Shown here one piece after another: positions 26,547 to 39,408 of a stretch of 64,000 bases of DNA (position 1 is its first letter; the number at the start of each line of letters is the position of its first letter). A program made the translations under genes and the position numbers. A model generated the notes under the pieces. The model did no database searches, was not told the origin of the DNA, and saw nothing but the letters and a program-made list of their open reading frames with translations. The DNA is from Nocardioides sp. Root190 (lineage in GTDB: Bacteria; Actinomycetota; Actinomycetes; Propionibacteriales; Nocardioidaceae), in the NCBI RefSeq assembly GCF_001428565.1, contig NZ_LMIA01000008.1, forward strand, positions 631,273 through 695,272. The letters are read 5' to 3'.

Positions 26547-27026
26547 ATGCGTTCGACAGCCCTTCGCGCCCTGCTCACGGTCGCGGTTCTACCTGCCCTG
26601 CTCATCGCCTTCGCCTCGAGCGCATCCGGCGTGACGTGGTGGTCACAGTCGAAACCCCTCATCGTGAGGGAGGACGGTGTCGGCCAGGGCAAGGCGTTCG
26701 GCAACTTCTACAACTCCGAGAGCACCTACGCCAAGAACAAGGCGACGTACGCCGACATGCGCCCCGGCGGCGACGCGGTCCGTGTCGAGACCGACTTCCA
26801 GTACTACGAGCACAACGCGACCTGCGGCCAGGTCGGCACCTGCTGGATCACCTCGGCGTCGAAGCAGACGGAGTCGACCACGAGCTCGTCGTGGAAGACC
26901 CACACCCGCTCGCGGAGGTTGAGCGGCAACTCCTCGACCGCCCGCGGACACATCGACATCTGCGAGATCCAGGCATGGAGCAACGACCCGTGCAGCGCCA
27001 AGGCGTTGCCGTCCTTTGGTTACTGA
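26547..27026 (+). CDS. Secreted hypothetical protein
   Basis: 159 residues with a clear signal peptide (ALRALLTVAVLPALLIAFAS, cleavage after SASG). The mature part has four cysteines (NATCGQVGTCW, IDICEI, DPCSA), likely forming two disulfides, and many Ser/Thr. No family recognised. Its end overlaps the start of the ABC ATPase gene by 11 bases, so it may be an extracytoplasmic accessory of that ABC module. Confidence 0.7.
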   Translation: MRSTALRALLTVAVLPALLIAFASSASGVTWWSQSKPLIVREDGVGQGKAFGNFYNSESTYAKNKATYADMRPGGDAVRVETDFQYYEHNATCGQVGTCWITSASKQTESTTSSSWKTHTRSRRLSGNSSTARGHIDICEIQAWSNDPCSAKALPSFGY

Positions 27027-27771
27027 GCCCACCGGACCGTCCCTCCGGTTGTCCGGTGTCTCCCACTCCTACGACGGGTTCTCGGTGCTCGACGCGCTGG
27101 ACCTCGAGCTCGGCGCGGAGCGGGTCGGCCTGATCGGGGTCAACGGCGCCGGCAAGTCGACGTTGATCCGCATCCTCAGCACCGCCCTGGAGCCCAGTGA
27201 CGGATCGGTGCAGGTCACCGGCCTCGGCCCGGGACGCCGCCGCGAGCTGGCCGACATCGGCTACATGCCGCAGGAGCTGCGGCTGCCGCGCAACCTGCGC
27301 GGCGTCGACTTCCTGGCCTACGTCGCCTGGCTCAAGGCGGTCCCGCGACGAGAGCGCGCCGCCGAGGTCGAGCGGGTGGTCGAGGCCGTCGGCCTCGACC
27401 GGCGCGGGTCGAGCCGGATCGGCGAGCTCTCCGGAGGGATGCAGCGACGGCTCCTCCTTGCCCAGGCGCTGCTGGGGCGACCGCAGGTCCTGCTCCTCGA
27501 CGAGCCGACCGCAGGTCTCGATCCGGAGCAGCGCGTCAGGTTCCGGGAGCTGATCGGCGCCCTGGACGCGCCCCTGGTGATGGTGAGCAGCCACGCGCTG
27601 GAGGACCTCGTCCCGATCGTGGACCGGATGGTGATGCTCGACGAGCAGCGCATTGCGTTCGACGGTGCGGTCGAGGAGCTCAGGGCGGTCGGGGCCGCCG
27701 GTCCGGTCGAGGGCATGTCGGACTTCGAGTCGGCCTTCCTGAGGCTGCGGTCCCGGGCAGGCACCCGATGA
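27016..27771 (+). CDS. ABC transporter ATP-binding protein
   Basis: 251 residues. Walker A GVNGAGKST, Q-loop MPQELRLPRNL, signature LSGGMQRR, Walker B LLLDEPTAGLDPE and H-loop SSHALED are all intact. This is the CcmA/ABC-2-export type. The start is uncertain: TTG 27016 is the longest option. The gene overlaps the two neighbours (secreted protein upstream, permease ATGA downstream), so three or four genes form one translationally coupled module. Confidence 0.9.
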   Translation: MVTEPTGPSLRLSGVSHSYDGFSVLDALDLELGAERVGLIGVNGAGKSTLIRILSTALEPSDGSVQVTGLGPGRRRELADIGYMPQELRLPRNLRGVDFLAYVAWLKAVPRRERAAEVERVVEAVGLDRRGSSRIGELSGGMQRRLLLAQALLGRPQVLLLDEPTAGLDPEQRVRFRELIGALDAPLVMVSSHALEDLVPIVDRMVMLDEQRIAFDGAVEELRAVGAAGPVEGMSDFESAFLRLRSRAGTR

Positions 27772-29018
27772 TCGACCGGACCGGCCGCGTCCTCGGTGCG
27801 GCCGGACTCGCTGTGGTCGCGGCGTTCGCGCTGTGGACCTATCGCGAGTGGCCGGGCCAGTGGTCGTGGACCGTCGACGCGGTCAACGGCTCCACCGTCC
27901 TGACGGGGCCGCTGGTCGGGGGCCTCGCCGCGGCGTTCCAGCTCAACGCCCACCGGGTCGCGGCCGTGGCGCAGGTGTCCCCGCGGGGCTGGCTGGTCCC
28001 GGTCCGCTCGGCGACGGATGCCTGGCTGGTCGGATCGGTCGTCCTGCTGGGCACGGGACTCGTCGCGGCGATCGTGACCCTGGCCGGGCCCCACGGCGGT
28101 CCGCTCGAGTGGTGGGCCCTGTCCGCAGGGATCTCGACGCTCGCCGTCTGTGCCCTGGCCGGAGCGCTGGCAACGTGGTGGGCGCCGCAGCGCGTGGTGG
28201 TCCTCGCCGTCCCCGTCCTAGTGTTCCTGGTGGGCGCCTACGCCCCGCACCCCGTGGCCGACCTGCTGCGCCACGGGCCCTCGACCGGCTCCCTGGCGGG
28301 ACTGGTGTGGGAGCCGGGCGTGCTGGTCGGCCGGGTCCTCGCTCTCGTGGCGCTGTCCGGCTGCCTGGTCGTGGCGATGCTGCCGTGGCGCGAGGGGCGC
28401 GATCGGCGCCGGGGTCGCGGGCGGAGGTTGCGGCTGGCCGCGGCGATCGCGGCGGCGATCGCCTTGGCCGGCGCCCTCGTCAACCTCGACCGGGTCGGCT
28501 CCTACCCGTGGACGATGTCGGACGAGTCACCCTCGCGCTGCCGGGGCACGGCGCCTGCCGTGTGCCTGTCCGGCTCCAGCGTGCGCCACCTCGAGCGGAC
28601 CGAGCAGGCGCTGCGCGCTCCTGCGACCGCGCTGGCCGATGCCGGCGTGCGGCTGCCGCCGCGCTTCGACGAGGAGCTGCCCTACCGTCCGCGCTCGCCG
28701 GGGCGTGGCCTCCTCCAACCACTGACAATCGACCGGCCCTCGGTGCGTGACGGGGCGTCCCTGCTCACCCGTCCCGAGGCGTGTCCGCAGTGGTCCGACC
28801 CCGCCGGGCCGCCGGCCGACGTGGTCTTCGAGGCCGAGCAGGTGCTCGTCGAGTGGATGGTGTTCCGCGCGGGCGGGCGACCGGAGGCCTTCGATCCGCC
28901 GATGCAGGCCTGGCTGGACCAGATCGGGTCCGAGGACACCCGGGCATGGGTCGTGCGCACCTACGCCGCGCTGCGCTCGTGCGCGTTCGACACCATCACC
29001 GTCCCGTGGGCGCAGTGA
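27768..29018 (+). CDS. Membrane protein, probable permease of the ABC module
   Basis: 416 residues. The N-terminal half has about six hydrophobic helices (for example LAVVAAFALWTY, WLVGSVVLLGTGLVAAIVTL, VVVLAVPVLVFLVGAY). The C-terminal 170 residues form an extracytoplasmic domain with cysteines (SRCRGTAPAVCLSG, EACPQW, RSCAF) after a last helix. It is coupled to the ATPase by ATGA (27768-27771). I infer an ABC-2-like export or surface-maturation function; no family is certain. Confidence 0.75.
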   Translation: MIDRTGRVLGAAGLAVVAAFALWTYREWPGQWSWTVDAVNGSTVLTGPLVGGLAAAFQLNAHRVAAVAQVSPRGWLVPVRSATDAWLVGSVVLLGTGLVAAIVTLAGPHGGPLEWWALSAGISTLAVCALAGALATWWAPQRVVVLAVPVLVFLVGAYAPHPVADLLRHGPSTGSLAGLVWEPGVLVGRVLALVALSGCLVVAMLPWREGRDRRRGRGRRLRLAAAIAAAIALAGALVNLDRVGSYPWTMSDESPSRCRGTAPAVCLSGSSVRHLERTEQALRAPATALADAGVRLPPRFDEELPYRPRSPGRGLLQPLTIDRPSVRDGASLLTRPEACPQWSDPAGPPADVVFEAEQVLVEWMVFRAGGRPEAFDPPMQAWLDQIGSEDTRAWVVRTYAALRSCAFDTITVPWAQ

Positions 29019-29593
29019 GGGCTCGCCGGGGCAGCGTCCTGCGGGCATGGCTCGTCGCGCACGACGCCACGGCGCTGGTGATCGCGCTCGGCGTCGTCAC
29101 GCTCGTCGGCGTCCTCCATGCGTGGTCGTCCGTCCCGGGCGTGCGCGGCGGCCGGTTGCCCGTGTGGCTGCTGGTCCCTCCGCTGCTGGCCCTGTTCGCC
29201 GGGCTCGGTGCCACGAGTGCGGTGCCGCGCCTGCTCTGGCACGAGCCGGCGGTGCGGGCCCGTCTGGCCTGGTCGCTGCTCGTGTGCCTGGTGGCGGGCG
29301 CGGGCGGCGAGCTGGTCGGGGCCAGCGCCGCCCAGCCGATGCTCGGCGCCTCGGCTGCGGTCATGACCGGGCTGGTGTTCGGCGCCTCGGTGGTGCTGGG
29401 GCGCCTGGCCCCGGTCCTCGCCGCGGTGCCGATCATCGTCCTCCTGGTGCAGGTGCACGCCGCTCGTGACCTCACCCCGGCGCGGATCTGGGACGCCCTG
29501 CCGCTCGCCGCCCAGGCCGCCGTGTGGGCCGGCTGGGCACTGATGCTCCTGCTCCACGCCCGACTCGGCGACCGCGCCGCCGCCTCGGACTGA
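29015..29593 (+). CDS. Second membrane protein of the ABC module
   Basis: 192 residues with five to six helices (ALVIALGVVTLVGVLHAW, LPVWLLVPPLLALFAGLG, VVLGRLAPVLAAVPIIVLLV). The start is GTG 29015, which overlaps the stop of the previous gene as GTGA. It is likely the second transmembrane subunit. Substrate unknown. A longer in-frame ORF back to 28781 is only the shadow of the previous gene. Confidence 0.75.
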   Translation: MRARRGSVLRAWLVAHDATALVIALGVVTLVGVLHAWSSVPGVRGGRLPVWLLVPPLLALFAGLGATSAVPRLLWHEPAVRARLAWSLLVCLVAGAGGELVGASAAQPMLGASAAVMTGLVFGASVVLGRLAPVLAAVPIIVLLVQVHAARDLTPARIWDALPLAAQAAVWAGWALMLLLHARLGDRAAASD

Positions 29594-29606
29594 GCGAGGT
29601 GCGAGG

Positions 29607-30899
29607 TCAGCGGACGTCGGCGCCCAACAGGAAGTACGTCGTCATCGGACCCTTGCCCTTGACGTCCACCACCTGCGCGTCGCTGAACGCATAGCGGTCC
29701 TCCAGCAGGGCGTGGGTCGCTGCGGACACCTGGATCCGGTGCGGGCGACCGTGCGACTCCATCCGGCTGGCGGTGTTGACGGTGTCGCCCCACAGGTCGT
29801 AGGTGAACTTGCGCTGGCCGATGACACCGGCGACCACAGGCCCCGACGCGATCCCGATCCTCATCGCGATCGGGCTCGGCCAGGTCGAGGAGAGGCGGGC
29901 CAGGGTGCGTTGCATGTCGAGGGCCAGCTCGGCCATCGAGGCGGCATGGTCCTCGTCCGGGTCGGGGAGACCGGCCACCGCCATGTAGGCGTCGCCGACG
30001 GTCTTGATCTTCTCCACGCCGCGCTGGTCGCACAGGGCGTCGAACGCGCGGAACATCGTGTCGAGCAGCTGCACCAGCTCCTCCGGCTCGAGCGCCTCCG
30101 AGACCGGCGTGAAGCCGACGATGTCGGAGAACAGCACGCTGACGCTGGGTGCGGAGTCCGCGATCGCCCCCGGACCGTTGCGCAACCGGTGGGCGATCGT
30201 CACGGGCAGCACGTTGTGCAGGAGCTCGTCGGAGCGTGCCTGCTCCAGCTCGACCTCGCGCTGGCGCAGGAAGTCGGTACGACGCAGCTTCTCGAGCGCG
30301 TAGGCGATCAGGACCGCGATCGAGGCCATCCCCAGCGTCGGGGCGACGTGGCTGGCGAGCGCATCCACCCCGCCGTTGCGCACTCCGGGCAGGGACAGGC
30401 AGCACGCGACGTACACGACCGATGCCGCCATCGCGGCGTGCATCCGCAGGCGCAGCAGGCCCACCGCACCCAGCAGGGTGACGCTGCACGACGTGCGGAG
30501 GTACTCCGGCGGGAAGTCCCCGACCAGGCCGAGGGCAGGGCCGAGCGAGACCAGGATGAGGGCGATCAGCAGGGTCGTCGAGGCCTGGGGGAAGCGGTGC
30601 ACCAGCATCGACCGCGCGAGCATCACCAGGGAGATCGCGAAGAGCACGACGATCGAGAGCCGGATCAGCACGGCGCCGAGCAGGCCGTCGTCCAGCACCA
30701 GCACGTCGACGACGCCGTAGACGACGGTGAAGAAGACGCCGATCGAGAGGGCGAACGGGCCGGCGTTGACGCCCATCACGTCGTCGTAGGCGACGAACTC
30801 CTCTTCGGCCTCGCGCTGGTCGAACTCCAGCATCCAGCGACGCATGTGCAGCTGCGCATGACGCTCGAGCACCCAGCCGCGAAGCGGATTGACCCCCAC
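29607..30899 (-). CDS. Membrane-bound class III adenylate cyclase
   Basis: 430 residues from GTG 30899. Six hydrophobic segments (residues about 45-210) are followed by a linker and a complete cyclase domain: metal Asp in LFSDIVGFT, adenine-specifying Lys in KIKTVGDAYMAV, specificity Asp in YDLWGD and transition-state Asn/Arg in TVNTASRMES. All catalytic residues fit an active homodimeric adenylate cyclase. It lies downstream of sdhB on the same strand, beyond a terminator, so it has its own expression. Its cAMP could act through the Crp-family protein at 59.1 kb. Confidence 0.92.
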   Translation of the reverse strand: MGVNPLRGWVLERHAQLHMRRWMLEFDQREAEEEFVAYDDVMGVNAGPFALSIGVFFTVVYGVVDVLVLDDGLLGAVLIRLSIVVLFAISLVMLARSMLVHRFPQASTTLLIALILVSLGPALGLVGDFPPEYLRTSCSVTLLGAVGLLRLRMHAAMAASVVYVACCLSLPGVRNGGVDALASHVAPTLGMASIAVLIAYALEKLRRTDFLRQREVELEQARSDELLHNVLPVTIAHRLRNGPGAIADSAPSVSVLFSDIVGFTPVSEALEPEELVQLLDTMFRAFDALCDQRGVEKIKTVGDAYMAVAGLPDPDEDHAASMAELALDMQRTLARLSSTWPSPIAMRIGIASGPVVAGVIGQRKFTYDLWGDTVNTASRMESHGRPHRIQVSAATHALLEDRYAFSDAQVVDVKGKGPMTTYFLLGADVR

Positions 30900-30912
30900 A
30901 GGCGCATGGTGT

Positions 30913-30955
30913 CAGAAAAGGCATCGGCCCGGCGCGCAAACGCGAGCCGGGCCGA
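30913..30955 (-). terminator. Intrinsic terminator of the sdhCAB operon
   Basis: TCGGCCCGGC (30924-30933) pairs perfectly with GCCGGGCCGA (30946-30955) around a 12-base loop that can itself pair GCG/CGC. On the minus strand the stem is followed by CCTTTTC (30915-30921). It lies 18 bases beyond the sdhB stop and separates the operon from the cyclase gene. Confidence 0.8.
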
Positions 30956-30972
30956 GCAGGAACCTCGAGCGG

Positions 30973-31712
30973 TCAGAAGCCGTTCTTGAGCGCGGTGCGC
31001 AGGTCCTTGTTGAGCTGCGAGATCACGTCGAGCGGGATCTCCTTGGGGCAGGCGGAGGCGCACTCGCCGATGTTCGTGCAGCCACCGAAGCCCTCGTGGT
31101 CGTGCTGGCCGACCATGTCGACGACCCGGGACCAGCGCTCGGGCTGGCCCTGCGGCAGCTCGCCGAGGTGGGTGATCTTGGCACCCACGAACAGCGAGGC
31201 GGACCCGTTCGGGCACGCGGCGACGCACGCGCCGCAGCCGATGCAGGTCGCGACGTTGAACGCCCGCATGGCCTTGTCGCGCGGCGCCGGCACCGAGTTG
31301 GCCTCGGGCGCCGAGCCGGTGTTGGAGGAGATGAAGCCGCCGGACTGGATGATCCGGTCGAAGGCGGACCGGTCCACCACCAGGTCCTTGAGGACCGGGA
31401 AGGGCTCGGCGCGCCACGGCTCGATGGTGATCGTGTCGCCGTCGTTGAACGAGCGCATGTGCAGCTGGCAGGTCGTGGTGACCTCCGGACCGTGCGCCTC
31501 GCCGTTGATCATCAGCGAACACATGCCGCAGATGCCCTCGCGACAGTCGGAGTCGAAGGCCACCGGCTCCTCGCCACCGGTGACGAGCTGCTCGTTGAGC
31601 AGGTCGAGCATCTCCAGGAAGGACATGTCCTTCGAGACACCGTCGAGCTCGTACGTGTGGATCCCACCGGTGGCGCTGGGGTTCTCCTGGCGCCAGATCT
31701 TGAGCGTGAGCT

Positions 31713-31716
<4 letters not shown>
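30973..31716 (-). CDS. sdhB: Succinate dehydrogenase iron-sulfur subunit
   Basis: 247 residues from GTG 31716, which overlaps the sdhA stop (GTGA). The [2Fe-2S] ligands C58, C63, C66 (CREGICGMC) and C83 are in place. The [4Fe-4S]/[3Fe-4S] ligands follow in [14 protein letters not shown] and [14 protein letters not shown]. The protein passes electrons from the flavoprotein to quinone in complex II. A longer in-frame ORF to 31929 is the shadow of sdhA. Confidence 0.96.
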
Positions 31717-33776
<2,060 letters not shown>

Positions 33777-33788
33777 GTCGTTGGCCCC

Positions 33789-34511
33789 TTACTTCTCGAT
33801 GATGCCGACGAGGACGGACAGCGGGACCAACGAGAAGCCGCCAGCAACGACGATCGCGATGACCCAGCCGGCCGCACGGGCGCGGGCGCGGGAGACGGCG
33901 GAGTTGGTCAGGCCGAGCGTCTGCAAGGAGCTGAACGTGCCGTGGTGGAGGTGGAGCGCGAGCGCGAGCATCGCGATGAGGTAGAGGATCGTCATCCACC
34001 ACAGGTCGAAGGTGTCGACGAGCAGGGCGTACGGGCTGTGGTCCGGGTCCCCCGTCTCGCCGTTGCTCGGGTTGATCTTGACGACCGTGAAGTTGAGCAG
34101 GTGCCAGACGATGAAGACGAGGACGGTCACGCCGCCCCAGCGCATCGTGCGGGAGGAGAAGGACGAGCCGCTGTTCCTCTTCGCGACGTACTTCACCGGT
34201 CGGGCGTCCGCAGCCCGCTTCCAGAGCGCGATGGCGCACGCGACGTGGACGATGATCGCCACGAGGAGGCCGACGCGCATGATCCAGAGGAAGCCCTCGT
34301 ACGGGAGCATCGGCTCACCGAGCTCGCGCAGGTGGTGCGCGTACTCGTTGAACTTCTCCTCACCGGCGAAGGCCTTGAGGTTGCCGTACATGTGCCCCAG
34401 CACGAAGCCGATGAACAGCAGGCCGCTCACGGCCATCAGGAGTTTGAGGGCGATGGTCGTGCGGGCTGCACGTGAGCCCTTGACCAATTCAGATCGCGTC
34501 GTCGTTGCCAC
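33789..34511 (-). CDS. sdhC: Succinate dehydrogenase cytochrome b membrane anchor
   Basis: 240 residues with five transmembrane helices, the b558-like single-subunit anchor. Candidate heme ligands are H40 (VLGHMYGN), H89 (IIVHVACA), H137 (IVWHLLNF) and H187-H190 (LALHLHHG), enough for two b hemes. It anchors SdhA-SdhB and passes electrons to menaquinone. First gene of the sdhCAB operon; divergent from the molybdopterin oxidoreductase. Confidence 0.93.
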   Translation of the reverse strand: MATTTRSELVKGSRAARTTIALKLLMAVSGLLFIGFVLGHMYGNLKAFAGEEKFNEYAHHLRELGEPMLPYEGFLWIMRVGLLVAIIVHVACAIALWKRAADARPVKYVAKRNSGSSFSSRTMRWGGVTVLVFIVWHLLNFTVVKINPSNGETGDPDHSPYALLVDTFDLWWMTILYLIAMLALALHLHHGTFSSLQTLGLTNSAVSRARARAAGWVIAIVVAGGFSLVPLSVLVGIIEK

Positions 34512-34531
34512 GAGGGTTCACGCTACCCCTG

Positions 34532-34588
34532 CTACTGGGCAGTAGGTGACACGGATCATGTGACATAGGCACGTAAGGCGACCCTTAC
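34532..34588. promoter_or_regulatory. Two palindromes in the sdh/oxidoreductase divergent promoter region
   Basis: CTACTG-GG-CAGTAG (34532-34545) and GTAAGG-CGAC-CCTTAC (34573-34588) are perfect short palindromes within the 129 bases that separate sdhC from the molybdopterin oxidoreductase. The second loosely resembles DtxR/IdeR-type half-sites, but not the full consensus. Both are candidate operators for redox or metal control. Confidence 0.45.
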
Positions 34589-34640
34589 CGCGCGGTCGGT
34601 TGACTTTGACCGGTACCCACCAGCGAGGGAGGCTGGCCCC

Positions 34641-36922
<2,282 letters not shown>

Positions 36923-36923
<1 letters not shown>

Positions 36924-37750
36924 TGGGACGGGTGACCTCGCGCCGCAAGGTGCTGCGGATCCGCGACGGCGTCGCCGACCGCAGGCAGGACACCCTCGCG
37001 GTCGAGGAGCCGATGGAGATCCGGGTCGGCGGTCGGCCCCTGACCATCACCATGCGCACGCCCGGCGACGACTTCGACCTGGCCGTCGGCTTCCTGGTCG
37101 GCGAAGGGGTCGTGCGCTCCGCGGACGACGTGCTGGCCGCCCGCTACTGCGCCGGCACCGACGACGACGGGATGAACACCTACAACGTCGTCGACGTCGG
37201 CCTCGACCCGTCGCTGCCGCCGATCGACCCCTCCCTGGAGCGCAACTTCTACACCAGCTCCTCGTGTGGGCTGTGCGGAAAGGCGAGCCTCGACGCCGTG
37301 CGTACGACGCTGACGTGGTCGGTCGCCGACGACCCGCTGCGGATCTCCGTCGAGACGCTCACGGCCCTGCCCGGGCAGCTGCGCGACGCCCAGAAGGTCT
37401 TCGACCGCACCGGCGGACTGCACGGCGCGGCGTTGTTCACGGCGTCGGGGGAGCTCCTCGTCGTCCGCGAGGACGTCGGGCGCCACAACGCCGTCGACAA
37501 GGTCATCGGACACGCCGTCCGCAACGGCCTGCTGCCGCTGCGCGAGACCGTCCTGATGGTCAGCGGACGGGCGTCCTTCGAGCTGGTCCAGAAGGCCGTG
37601 ATGGCGGGCATCCCCGCGCTCGCTGCCGTGTCGGCGCCCTCGTCGCTCGCCGTCGACCTGGCCGAGGAGAACGGGCTCACCCTCGTCGGCTTCCTGCGTG
37701 GGAGCTCGATGAACGTCTACGCCGGCGCGGACCGGGTGCTGCTGGACTGA
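36923..37750 (+). CDS. fdhD: FdhD sulfurtransferase for molybdenum cofactor
   Basis: 275 residues. The CGLCG-type motif (SSCGLCGKASLD) holds the catalytic cysteines that pass sulfur from IscS/NifS to the Mo-bisMGD cofactor of formate dehydrogenases. The C-terminal GRHNAVDKVIGHAV and VSGRASFELVQKA are family-specific. It overlaps the oxidoreductase by one base, so it most likely matures that enzyme. Confidence 0.96.
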
Positions 37751-37779
37751 GGGGCTGCGCTGGGCGGTCAGGGTCAGGG

Positions 37780-38826
37780 TCAGCGGGGCGTGGGGAGCCG
37801 GACGTGCTCGGCGAGCAGCTCGTCCACCGCGTCGTGCCACGTACGCCGCAGGGCGCGCTCCCGCGCGGCCGCGCCCATCAGGCTCCGGTGCGGGTCGGCA
37901 GCGATCGAGGCCACCGCGCGGGTCAGGTCGCGCGGGTCGGAGGCGTCGTGGAGGAGGCCGGTCTCGAGGTGGGACACCACCGAGCGGGCGCCGCCGGCGC
38001 GCGGGGCGACGACCGGGACACCGGACGCACCTGCCTCGCGCAGCGCGTGGCAGTCCGTCTCGTGCTCGCCCGGGTGCACCAGCACGTCGAGCGTCGGGAG
38101 GGCGACGGTGAGGTCGGCCGCGGACAGCGCTCCGGTGAAGCGGGCGTTCGGGAGACGGCGGGACAGCCACGCGCGCTCGGGGCCGTCGCCGATCACCACG
38201 AGGCGGATGCCGGGCACCCGTGCGAGGTCGGCCAGGCGTCGTACCCCGGCAGCCTTGTGGAGACCGCCGACGTACCCGACGACCACCCGGCCGCCCTCCC
38301 GTGACTTCGCGCGGGACCACGAGCCGCGCAGCCACGGGTCGCGCAGGGTCGGGGTGAAGGCGCGGGCGTCGACGCCGGGCTCCCACAGGTGGGCGTGCAC
38401 GCCGAGCTCGGCGGCCCGTCCGACCATCCAGGGCGAGGTCACCAGGACCCGGTCGGCGCGGTCGGCAACCTTGGCGCGCCAGTAGTCGGCCGACAGGTCG
38501 AGTACGGCGGACTGCTCGACGACGAGGGTCGCCAGGCCGAGGCGACCGGCGTGCTTGAGCGCCTTGCGGCCGACCTGGCGCGGTGAGTGGACCTGCACGA
38601 GGTCGGGCTCGAACGACTCGAGGGCCTCGCGGATCTGCGCACCGGTCGGCTCGAGGGGACGGACCCGGACGACGTCGCAGCCGCGGTAGGACGCCAGTCC
38701 CGGGCCGGGGGCCACGATGCGCACGGTGTGCCCCAGGTCGACCAGCCGGTCGGCGGTCGCCTTGAGGGTCGTCGTGGTGCTGTCGACGGCGGGGTAGAAG
38801 GTCTCGGTCGCGAGGACGATCTTCAT
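37780..38826 (-). CDS. GT4 family glycosyltransferase
   Basis: 348 residues of GT-B fold. The N-terminal Rossmann half starts KIVLATETFYPAVDSTTTTL, typical of the MgtA/PimB-like actinobacterial mannosyltransferases. The C-terminal half has GYVGGLHKAAGVRRL, VVIGDGPERAWL and the nucleotide-sugar region HPGEHETDCHALREAGASG, where the usual ExFGxxxxEAMA motif appears in altered form. It likely adds a mannose or related sugar to a lipid or glycan of the envelope. Convergent with fdhD. Confidence 0.88.
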   Translation of the reverse strand: MKIVLATETFYPAVDSTTTTLKATADRLVDLGHTVRIVAPGPGLASYRGCDVVRVRPLEPTGAQIREALESFEPDLVQVHSPRQVGRKALKHAGRLGLATLVVEQSAVLDLSADYWRAKVADRADRVLVTSPWMVGRAAELGVHAHLWEPGVDARAFTPTLRDPWLRGSWSRAKSREGGRVVVGYVGGLHKAAGVRRLADLARVPGIRLVVIGDGPERAWLSRRLPNARFTGALSAADLTVALPTLDVLVHPGEHETDCHALREAGASGVPVVAPRAGGARSVVSHLETGLLHDASDPRDLTRAVASIAADPHRSLMGAAARERALRRTWHDAVDELLAEHVRLPTPR

Positions 38827-38899
38827 GGCTCCACCGTGGACCCCGAACCTTTCCGAGGACGGGAGCCGAGGTGTCCGGCGGATGAATCCGGGGCGGCGC

Positions 38900-39325
38900 T
38901 CAGTCCTCGCCGGACCCGACCTCGTTCTCGTCCTTGCCGAGGTTGCGCAACGGCGGGTCGCCGCGTCCGATCGAGGCCGCGACCTGCCGGATCTGCTCGC
39001 CGCTCTCGCGCCAGGTCCCGGCCTGGACCTCCCAGTGGGGTCGAAAGCCCTGGCGCGCCTCGATCCACCACTGGTGCCCGAAGGCGATCCGCAGCACGAC
39101 GACCACCGGCAGCAGCACCACGAGCAGCACCAGCTCGACCGCGAGGAACACCACCAGGCTCAGCAGTGGCAGCAGGACCAGGCCGAGGACGAGGAAGAAG
39201 AGGAAACCGATCGGGTCCTCGCCCTCGAGCATCAGGTCCGGGCTGAGGTTGCGCCGCCGGGGGCGCCACGGCACCCAGCGCCGGGTCACCCGCCACGTCT
39301 GCCCCTGCGGGTCGTTCACCCTCAT
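38900..39325 (-). CDS. Small membrane protein of unknown function
   Basis: 141 residues from ATG 39325. A basic N-terminal tail (WRVTRRWVPWRPRRR) is followed by a long hydrophobic region with two helices (IGFLFFLVLGLVLLPLLSLV and VVLLPVVVVLRIAFG), then a charged cytoplasmic tail. No family recognised. Divergent from mutA with an 83-base gap. Confidence 0.7.
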   Translation of the reverse strand: MRVNDPQGQTWRVTRRWVPWRPRRRNLSPDLMLEGEDPIGFLFFLVLGLVLLPLLSLVVFLAVELVLLVVLLPVVVVLRIAFGHQWWIEARQGFRPHWEVQAGTWRESGEQIRQVAASIGRGDPPLRNLGKDENEVGSGED

Positions 39326-39408
39326 GCGGGCGGACCCTACCTGCCGGTAGCCCGGAGATTGGTCACACCTGACTGGTTCGGGTCGGGACGGGGCTATTCT
39401 CGACACTC

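Noticed and set aside
34573..34588. IdeR/DtxR iron box
   Set aside because: The palindrome GTAAGG-N4-CCTTAC resembles only part of the 19-base consensus; kept as an unnamed operator.
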